A stretch of 64,000 nt of DNA from Alphaproteobacteria bacterium (GTDB taxonomy: Bacteria; Pseudomonadota; Alphaproteobacteria; Rhodobacterales; Rhodobacteraceae): assembly GCA_030425145.1 (NCBI GenBank), contig JAUHVK010000004.1, positions 62,001 to 126,000 on the forward strand, in the 5' to 3' direction. Below, piece by piece: positions 58,119 to 64,000 of the stretch. The notes under the pieces are model-generated. The model was not told the origin of the DNA. It worked only from the letters and a program-made list of their open reading frames with translations, and searched no databases. The number at the start of each line of letters is the position of its first letter. Position 1 is the stretch's first letter. The position numbers and the translations under genes were made by a program.

Positions 58119-60113
58119 ATGTCACAGTCCAATACGCATCTCATTCTCGTGGTGCACGGGATTGGTGAACAATCCTGTGGTGAAACCGTCGATCAAGTTG
58201 TGGCCGGAGCGATGGCCAAACACCCCGCACGCCCGGCCTCGGACTACGCCGATGCGCCGATTTCGGTTCAGTCCTCACATTTATGCCTGACGGAAAAAGA
58301 CTTCTCCAAACCGCCCGATGATTCGGTCGAAGATGTCTTTACCTGTCAAACCTATTCACTCGAACCGGCTGGCGATACACAACAACGCGCGGTGTTTGCC
58401 GAAGTGCATTGGTCTGACATGTCGCCTGCGCCGAAAGGGGCGATTGCGACGATCCTCGATCTCCTCAAGCTGATTTTGGGTCTGGGTTATGTCGCAATGG
58501 ACAATGTCGAGAACACCAAGTCGCATCTGTTCCATCGCGGACTCGTGCATCTGTTCAACTGGGTGTTCTACGGCGGGATCGCCGTCCTCAATGCGATGCT
58601 ACTGGTCGGCACCGTTCTGCTGCTGGGGCAAAACTACCTGCCCGGTGCAGGATATTTTACCGTTATCGCATTGAACGCCGGGGCCGGTGTCGCGCTGTGG
58701 CTGTATCTGGCGCACCTTGAGAAAGAGCACCCACGGTTCCTGGTGACGGTCTTCCGGCGCGGCGTTATTGTCTGGTCGGCCTGTGTGGTCGCGCTTCTAG
58801 CGCTGAGCCTTGTCGCGGGCAACGCGGTGAAGGCTGGGTTCCAATCCGTGTTTGCCGCCCTGCCGGACACACTCACGTCGCAGAGCAAGGGCTGCGCCGC
58901 CCTGTTCGACGCCTTTGCTCTCGACAGCAGCCCGCTTGATTTCGGGATCGAGAGCATCTCGTGTTTTGTCGAGCTGAACATCTTTGCGATGGGCGTCTTC
59001 TGGCTCTTCGCGGCGCTTCTGGTGGTAATTTCGCTAGTTGGGTTCGCGAAAACACCACGTCGGGTCATCTACCCTTCGGTCTGTGGCGCCATGCTGATGT
59101 TCTGGTCCGTCTTCACCACTGGTTTCTGGCTGGCCTTACGGCAGGTTCTGGACCAGTTCGACCGTGCGCATGACAATTGTGGCGAATTGGGTGACACCCT
59201 TGCGCAGGCGGGTTCGCTATTGCCGCTGAACGACAATGGGGCAACTGCATATGGGCTTTTGTGCCTGCATATGGAGCAGGCGGTGGGCACCCTCGCGATC
59301 TCGGTCGCGTTCATGATCCTGACCCTCTTCGCGGCCATTCTTGCCTATACGTTTGGCCAGCGGGTGATCGTCAATCTGTGGGTGCGCGCGATCCTCGTGG
59401 TCTTCCCAGTGGCGCTGGTCCTTATCCTTGTCTTGAGCGGCGACATCACAGGCAACTCCGTACACGGCAATCCATTTTCGCCGCTGAAAAGCGTGTCTTT
59501 GATCATAGCGCTCGGCAGTGCGTTGTTTATCTACAATTTCAACGAAACGGTGGCCGCCGCACTTGGGGTGGCGCGGGATGTGATCGTCTACCTTGTGCGG
59601 GCGGAGTGCAAATGGACGGCGACCCCGGCCGAACGTGAAAGCAATTACCCGCGGCGCGCGTTGATCGAGGCGCGGTTCGAGCGGGTGTTCCGCTTTATAG
59701 TGAACGCATTGAACCCGCAGCGGATTACGGTGATCAGCCATTCGCAGGGTACTGTGGTGGCCGCGCGGACGCTCAAACGGCTGTTGCCAGACCTCCTCCA
59801 CTCCAAACCGGAGCTGGCCCGCAGTGTGCATCTCATCACGATGGGGTCCCCGATTTCACATATCTACGAAGAGTATTTCCCCGAGAACTACCCTATCAAA
59901 CGCGCGGGGCTTTCCAAGGATTTAATCTGGCACAACCTCTACCGAGACCGGGACTATGTCGGCCAGACGATCCAGACCACTGGCATCCCACCCGAGAACG
60001 ATCTTGCGGTCGGACCCGGTGGGCACAGCCATTATTTCACTGACAAGCGGGTTTGGACGCTGATGTGGAAAACCGTTGGGTTCCGGCTGTTCACAGACCC
60101 GCCTGGCACGTAG
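58119..60113 (+). CDS. membrane-embedded alpha/beta hydrolase-like protein
   Basis: A 664-residue protein with a first hydrolase strand LILVVHGIG (8-16), then a block of about eight to nine TM helices (roughly 110-500), then the second half with VISHSQGTVVAA (Ser542), NLYRDRDYVG (Asp610/612) and GPGGHSHYF (His636/638). So the catalytic halves flank the membrane block. The Ser, Asp and His layout is that of lipase-like hydrolases. The ATG at 58119 is preferred over an extended upstream frame because the fold begins just after it; no ribosome binding site is seen. It is convergent with the LOG-family gene. Confidence 0.8.
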   Translation: MSQSNTHLILVVHGIGEQSCGETVDQVVAGAMAKHPARPASDYADAPISVQSSHLCLTEKDFSKPPDDSVEDVFTCQTYSLEPAGDTQQRAVFAEVHWSDMSPAPKGAIATILDLLKLILGLGYVAMDNVENTKSHLFHRGLVHLFNWVFYGGIAVLNAMLLVGTVLLLGQNYLPGAGYFTVIALNAGAGVALWLYLAHLEKEHPRFLVTVFRRGVIVWSACVVALLALSLVAGNAVKAGFQSVFAALPDTLTSQSKGCAALFDAFALDSSPLDFGIESISCFVELNIFAMGVFWLFAALLVVISLVGFAKTPRRVIYPSVCGAMLMFWSVFTTGFWLALRQVLDQFDRAHDNCGELGDTLAQAGSLLPLNDNGATAYGLLCLHMEQAVGTLAISVAFMILTLFAAILAYTFGQRVIVNLWVRAILVVFPVALVLILVLSGDITGNSVHGNPFSPLKSVSLIIALGSALFIYNFNETVAAALGVARDVIVYLVRAECKWTATPAERESNYPRRALIEARFERVFRFIVNALNPQRITVISHSQGTVVAARTLKRLLPDLLHSKPELARSVHLITMGSPISHIYEEYFPENYPIKRAGLSKDLIWHNLYRDRDYVGQTIQTTGIPPENDLAVGPGGHSHYFTDKRVWTLMWKTVGFRLFTDPPGT

Positions 60114-60116
60114 AGA

Positions 60117-60965
60117 TCACCGCCCCGGAATATCCGAGCGCGGCGGAGCGGGCTCCCAATTCTCGATGATCTCGGCGGCCTCTTCTGCGGTTTCGACAAA
60201 GCGGAAGAGGTCGAGATCTTCGGGGCTGATCGTGCCTGCATCGGCCAGAGCGTCCCAGTTTATGATCTTCTTCCAGAAGGCACAACCGAACAGCAGGAAC
60301 GGCACTCGCTGCATCCGGCCGGTTTGGATCAGGGTCAACGACTCGAACATCTCGTCGAGGGTACCAAACCCGCCGGGGAAGACGCAGATGGCGCGGGCGC
60401 GCATCAGGAAATGCATCTTGCGGATCGCGAAATAATGGAAGTTGAAGCAGAGTTCGGGCGTCACGTATTCATTCGGCGCCTGCTCATGCGGCAGGACGAT
60501 ATTCAGACCGATGGACTTCCCACCTTCATCAGCCGCACCACGATTACCGGCCTCCATGACGCCCGGACCCCCGCCGGTGGCCACAACGAATTCGCGGCCT
60601 TGGCTGTCGTTGGACTTGCGGGTCATCAGGCGGGCAAAACTGCGGGCCTCGTCGTAGAAATGCGAAAGCTCGGCCAGCGTCTCGGTACGGGCCTTTTCTG
60701 CCTCGGACGGGCGCGGGATTCGCGCGCCCCCGAATAGAACGATGGTGCTCTCGATGTGATGTTCGTCCAGCAATAACTGCGGCTTGAGCAACTCCAGCTG
60801 CAACCGGACGGGGCGCAGTTCTTCGCGGCACAGGAATTCCTCATCGGCAAAGGCCAACCGATAGGCCGAAGACCGCGTCTGCACGGTATCCGGGACATGG
60901 CTGGCCGTGCTGCGATCAAGACCGGCGTCGCGGAATGGGCTATTGCGTTGGTCACTCATGGACAT
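60117..60965 (-). CDS. LOG-family protein (TIGR00730-like), cytokinin riboside 5'-monophosphate phosphoribohydrolase type
   Basis: A 282-residue protein with the LOG signature GGGPGVMEAGNRGA (about 143-156) and PGGFGTLDEMFE (about 212-223), a Rossmann nucleotide-binding fold. Enzymes of this family cleave the N-glycosidic bond of nucleoside monophosphates, for example AMP or cytokinin nucleotides. It is longer at the N-terminus (about 100 residues) than plant LOG, as in proteobacterial forms. ATG 60965 or 60959. Confidence 0.88.
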   Translation of the reverse strand: MSMSDQRNSPFRDAGLDRSTASHVPDTVQTRSSAYRLAFADEEFLCREELRPVRLQLELLKPQLLLDEHHIESTIVLFGGARIPRPSEAEKARTETLAELSHFYDEARSFARLMTRKSNDSQGREFVVATGGGPGVMEAGNRGAADEGGKSIGLNIVLPHEQAPNEYVTPELCFNFHYFAIRKMHFLMRARAICVFPGGFGTLDEMFESLTLIQTGRMQRVPFLLFGCAFWKKIINWDALADAGTISPEDLDLFRFVETAEEAAEIIENWEPAPPRSDIPGR

Positions 60966-61031
60966 GGGTTCCTTGTTTGCTTGCGGTCAGACCTATAGCG
61001 TCCGGCGGAAAGTGACCAGAGAGGCTAATCC

Positions 61032-61955
61032 ATGCAGTGGCAGGACGAGATCAAAGCAGCGCAGTCGCGGATCGCAGGGCATGTCGTTGAAACCCCGATC
61101 CTGCGCAGTAACGCATTCGGGCGGGACATCACACTCAAGCTGGAGCAGATGCAGCACACCGGCAGCTTCAAGACCCGAGGCGCGGTCAATACGCTGCTGG
61201 CCTCCGACGTACCCGAGGCGGGTGTGGTGGCGGCCTCGGGCGGAAATCACGGGGCGGCTGTGGCCTATGCAGCGCGGCAATTGGGCCACCGGGCGCGAAT
61301 TTTTGTGCCCGAGATGGCGGGACCAGCCAAGATCGGACTCATCAAACGCACCGGGGCAGACCTCACTGTGGTGCCCGGCGAATACGCGAACGCGCTGGAA
61401 CTTGCCCAGCGCGAAGCGGAAGAAAGCGGTGCAATGCAGATCCACGCCTATGATGCACCTTTGACAGTCGCTGGTCAGGGCACAGTGATGCTGGAGTGGG
61501 AGGAACAGGGGCTCGACGCAGATACGGTGCTGATCGCGGTTGGCGGTGGTGGGCTGATCGGCGGCGCGCTGGCGTGGTTGGCTGGACGGCGCAAGGTTGT
61601 TGCGGTCGAGCCGATGACGTCCTGCGCGCTGCATGAGGCCCTGACTGCGGGCACAGCGGTTGACGTGCCGGTCTCCGGCATCGCTGCCAATGCACTTGGC
61701 GCGCGGCGGATTGGCGAGATCTGCTTCGACTTGGCCTCAGTCAACGGCGTGGACAGCGTGTTGGTCTCGGACAGCGCGATCATCGACGCGCAGCAGGCGC
61801 TGTGGCAAGCCCATCGGCAGTTGGTTGAACCCGCCGGGGCAACGGCCCTGGCCGCTTTGATGTCAGGGGCCTACACACCGGCGAAGGGAGAACGCGTTGC
61901 GGTTCTGGTCTGTGGCGGCAACATCGCGCCGGAGCCGGTAATCGCGCTGCGTTGA
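61032..61955 (+). CDS. PLP-dependent threonine/serine dehydratase family protein
   Basis: A 307-residue fold-type II enzyme. PLP Lys47 is in HTGSFKTRGA; the Gly-rich phosphate loop is GGGGLIGG (about 174-181) and SGGNHGAAVAYAA (about 69-81) is the substrate loop. It lacks a C-terminal ACT domain, so it is catabolic or racemase-like in type. Serine racemase and threo-hydroxyaspartate ammonia-lyase are close relatives, so the true substrate is open. Divergent from the LOG gene by 66 bp. Confidence 0.88.
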   Translation: MQWQDEIKAAQSRIAGHVVETPILRSNAFGRDITLKLEQMQHTGSFKTRGAVNTLLASDVPEAGVVAASGGNHGAAVAYAARQLGHRARIFVPEMAGPAKIGLIKRTGADLTVVPGEYANALELAQREAEESGAMQIHAYDAPLTVAGQGTVMLEWEEQGLDADTVLIAVGGGGLIGGALAWLAGRRKVVAVEPMTSCALHEALTAGTAVDVPVSGIAANALGARRIGEICFDLASVNGVDSVLVSDSAIIDAQQALWQAHRQLVEPAGATALAALMSGAYTPAKGERVAVLVCGGNIAPEPVIALR

Positions 61956-62427
61956 GGCACTCCCGCGCAACGGTTGTTCCGTCACATTTTTCGAACGACC
62001 AGAACATGATCTTGTTCTGAAACTGAACAACCGCGCTTCGCGTGATCGCGGCAGAGGCGGGGTCGGGATCCGGTATCAAGGCAAAACCATCTGCGGTCAA
62101 AAGATCTGCATTGGCGCAATGTTCGCGAAATCGGGAATCGCCGAAGATATGAACATGAAGAAGAAAACGAACTTCTGTCAGCTCCGTGGGCAGGTTGATT
62201 CCACCCAATCCAACAGAACAGGTCAAATGCACCGCACTCTAAAAACACCCTCAAATCGATTTTCAAAAGGTCCGCAAACAATCAGAATGCAATGATTAAC
62301 GTCACGTGGACTCCAATCATGCGTTTCGTGGGTTTGGGGATCGTGCCTGCGCCAACCTTAATCCCGTCGTTGCCCCCAGCCCCGCGATTGCGTAAGGAGC
62401 ATCGACCTTAAGCGAGGAGAGGCCGAT
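61956..62427. other. 472-bp intergenic stretch with a protein-like minus-strand frame
   Basis: Lower G+C than its flanks. On the minus strand a frame from 62232 reads MHLTCSVGLGGINLPTELTE then VRFLLHVHIFGDSRF for about 90 protein-like residues before running into the dehydratase gene antisense. I see no ribosome binding site and no recognised family, so it may be a decayed gene or chance. A CAGAACA/TGTTCTG hairpin lies at 62000-62019, in the 3' part of that frame. The 62280-62427 part holds the dapD leader. Confidence 0.35.
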
Positions 62428-63255
62428 ATGAACACCGCTAGCCTGGAAACAGCCATCGAAGCCGCGTGGGATGCGCGCGACACGATCACTCCGTCCACGG
62501 GCGGTGAAACCCGCGAGGCCATCGAAGACACGCTGAACGCGCTGGACAGCGGCCAGCTTCGTGTTGCCGAACGTCAGGAAAACGGCGATTGGCATGTAAA
62601 TCAGTGGGCCAAGAAAGCCGTGCTGCTGGGCTTCCGTATCAAGGACATGGAACAGCACGACAACGGCCCGCAAGGCGGCGGCTGGTGGGACAAGGTAGAT
62701 AGCAAGTTCAAAGGCTGGGGCGACACCCAGTGGCGCGACGCGGGCTTCCGGGCGGTTCCGAACTGCGTCGTGCGCAAGTCGGCCTATATAGCGCCGGGCG
62801 TGGTGTTGATGCCGTCCTTCGTGAACCTTGGGGCCTATGTTGACGAAGGCACCATGGTCGACACATGGGCGACCGTGGGATCCTGCGCGCAGATCGGCAA
62901 GAACGTGCACCTGTCGGGTGGCGTGGGTATTGGCGGTGTGCTGGAGCCGATGCAGGCTGGACCGACCATCATCGAAGACAACTGCTTCATCGGTGCCCGC
63001 TCCGAAGTCGTCGAAGGCTGCATCGTCCGCGAAGGCTCTGTTCTGGGCATGGGCGTATTCATCGGCCAGTCGACCAAGATCGTCGACCGTGAAACCGGCG
63101 AAGTCATGTACGGCGAAGTGCCGCCCTATTCGGTGGTGGTTGCCGGGTCGATGCCGTCGAAAAACGGCATCAACCTCTACTGCGCGGTGATCGTGAAGCG
63201 GGTGGACGAAAAGACCCGCTCTAAGACAGGCATCAACGAGCTGCTGCGCGATTGA
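62428..63255 (+). CDS. dapD: 2,3,4,5-tetrahydropyridine-2,6-dicarboxylate N-succinyltransferase
   Basis: A 275-residue acyltransferase of the succinylase branch of lysine and diaminopimelate synthesis. N-terminal helical domain (about 1-100), left-handed beta-helix of hexapeptide repeats (about 108-225: [39 protein letters not shown]), and a C-terminal tail ([15 protein letters not shown]). GAGGAGA lies upstream of the ATG. It ends before a perfect palindrome and the rhodanese gene. Confidence 0.96.
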   Translation: MNTASLETAIEAAWDARDTITPSTGGETREAIEDTLNALDSGQLRVAERQENGDWHVNQWAKKAVLLGFRIKDMEQHDNGPQGGGWWDKVDSKFKGWGDTQWRDAGFRAVPNCVVRKSAYIAPGVVLMPSFVNLGAYVDEGTMVDTWATVGSCAQIGKNVHLSGGVGIGGVLEPMQAGPTIIEDNCFIGARSEVVEGCIVREGSVLGMGVFIGQSTKIVDRETGEVMYGEVPPYSVVVAGSMPSKNGINLYCAVIVKRVDEKTRSKTGINELLRD

Positions 63256-63261
63256 TAAACG

Positions 63262-63283
63262 GGGTGCGTGGAACCACGCACCC
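63262..63283. repeat. perfect inverted repeat between dapD and rhodanese gene
   Basis: GGGTGCGTGG-aa-CCACGCACCC, a 10-bp stem with two-base loop. Its last base is the first base of the rhodanese stop codon. It is in a convergent gap; no T-run follows. It could act as a bidirectional terminator, and resembles palindromes scattered through roseobacter genomes. Confidence 0.7.
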
Positions 63284-63678
63284 TACGCTTTCTTGGCGGG
63301 CTTCTCACCAATCGGGCCGCCCGCCTTTTTCCAGCCACCAAACCCGTCGTTGATGTGGCTGACATTCTTCAACCCCATGTCCTGCGCCACCTGAGCCGAC
63401 AGCGCTGAACGCCAGCCAGAAGCACAGTAGAACACAAACTGATTGCCGGTTTGAAACTGCGGCTTGGCATAAGGGCTTTGCGGGTCGATCCAGAATTCCA
63501 GCATCCCACGCGGACAGTGGAACGCGCCGGGGATCATGCCGTCGCGTTCAAGTTCGCGTGGATCCCGCAGATCGACAAAGGTGACACCCTCCTTCCCGTG
63601 CATGCCGATGACCTCGGACGCCAGAGCGTGATCGACCACCTCGTTTGCCGCTGCAACCATGTCCTTCACAGATTTCAT
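63283..63678 (-). CDS. rhodanese-like domain protein
   Basis: A 131-residue single-domain rhodanese. VTFVDLRDPRELERDGMIPG (32-51) is the first conserved block, and FVFYCASGWRSALSAQVA (81-98) has the active Cys85 in CASGWR, a persulfide-carrying loop. The C-terminus reads INDGFGGWKKAGGPI, the family end. It may carry sulfur in transfer reactions, or be regulatory. Stop overlaps a palindrome. Confidence 0.92.
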   Translation of the reverse strand: MKSVKDMVAAANEVVDHALASEVIGMHGKEGVTFVDLRDPRELERDGMIPGAFHCPRGMLEFWIDPQSPYAKPQFQTGNQFVFYCASGWRSALSAQVAQDMGLKNVSHINDGFGGWKKAGGPIGEKPAKKA

Positions 63679-63791
63679 AAAGTTCCTCCCTGTTTGGCGC
63701 GCAGTATGCCCAGCGCGCTAGTGGCAACAACCCTCGACGCGCGTCGGGTTTCGTGGCACATGCTGGGCGCATCTTAGAAGTCAGGCTAATC

Positions 63792-64000
63792 ATGAGCGAC
63801 ACACCCAAAAAGCCGAAGAAACTCCACTCGGTCTATACGCTTGTTGTCGAAGTTGGGCGCAAGTCCGGCGATGGCTTGCCCAAGGGCGCGACCGGAGCAG
63901 CACTGATGTGCTATGCGTCCGGCGTCGACGAGGCCGAAGCGGTGCGCGAAACCGTGGCGATTCTGAAACAGGCGGACATGGCGCCGCTTGATGTGACCGG
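63792..64000 (+). CDS. conserved hypothetical protein, 3' end cut by window edge
   Basis: The frame starts at 63792 (MSDTPKKPKKLHSVYTLVVE) and runs off the window after about 70 residues. A basic N-terminal tail is followed by a beta-strand LVVEVGRKSGDGL and an alpha-helical EAVRETVAILKQADMAP region. I do not recognise it. It diverges from the rhodanese gene by 113 bp. Confidence 0.7.
   Translation, partial: MSDTPKKPKKLHSVYTLVVEVGRKSGDGLPKGATGAALMCYASGVDEAEAVRETVAILKQADMAPLDVT

Overview
The window looks like ordinary chromosomal DNA from a Roseobacter-group alphaproteobacterium (Rhodobacterales). Pointers are the high G+C coding bias, a CtrA-type flagellar cluster, an aa3-oxidase subunit IV of 44 residues, DUF6173 and DUF1127 proteins, PHB synthesis genes, a C-terminally ferredoxin-like ETF-ubiquinone oxidoreductase, and dispersed short palindromes between genes. 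Genus cannot be fixed from sequence alone. I see no CRISPR array, insertion sequence, prophage, integrase or toxin-antitoxin locus, and one tRNA, Arg(CCT).

Layout. 1-3.6 kb: a cut-off hypothetical gene, hisC-tyrA and an extensin-like secreted protein. 3.6-8.4 kb: flagellar genes fliF-fliH-fliN-fliP (minus) diverging from fliL-X-motE (plus) across a near-perfect CtrA box. 8.4-9.7 kb: tRNA-Arg and a LacI-family repressor. 9.7-20.1 kb: the main accessory module, reductive pyrimidine catabolism. It holds an NMT1/THI5-type ABC transporter with two permeases, dihydropyrimidinase, a beta-ureidopropionase-type amidohydrolase, a divergent RutR-like regulator, and dihydropyrimidine dehydrogenase subunits PreA and PreT. 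Two matching 7-2-7 palindromes, each about 57 bp upstream of the first gene of an enzyme operon, are the likely operators. 20.2-30.7 kb: DUF1127 protein, rpsD, an EAL phosphodiesterase, phaA and phaB, an EamA exporter, a glyoxalase/esterase pair, a LysR regulator, DUF465, a TrmN6-like methylase, DUF2007 and a polyprenyl diphosphate synthase.

30.7-42.1 kb: ispE, a TPR protein, ETF-QO, greA, a membrane protein, then the molybdenum-cofactor operon fdhD-mobA-mobB-X-moeA in which every junction overlaps, then azlCD. 42.1-54.6 kb: a lipoprotein, CoxIV, DUF6173, an Lrp regulator with a perfect CtrA box upstream, rmuC, mutL, an AEC transporter, fghA-yaiI-ornithine cyclodeaminase family, an MFS-C40 peptidase-M17 aminopeptidase operon and an HPt-like protein. 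54.7-64 kb: beta-carbonic anhydrase, two hypothetical genes, asd, a membrane-inserted alpha/beta hydrolase, a LOG-family protein, a Thr/Ser dehydratase, dapD, a rhodanese and the start of a further gene.

The most interesting signals are regulatory and structural rather than a new defence or mobile system: the RutR-like operator pair, a family of perfect intergenic palindromes (including a 40-bp two-hairpin element found twice in opposite orientation), an uncharacterised gene translationally locked inside the molybdenum-cofactor operon, and a hydrolase whose catalytic halves flank a block of membrane helices.
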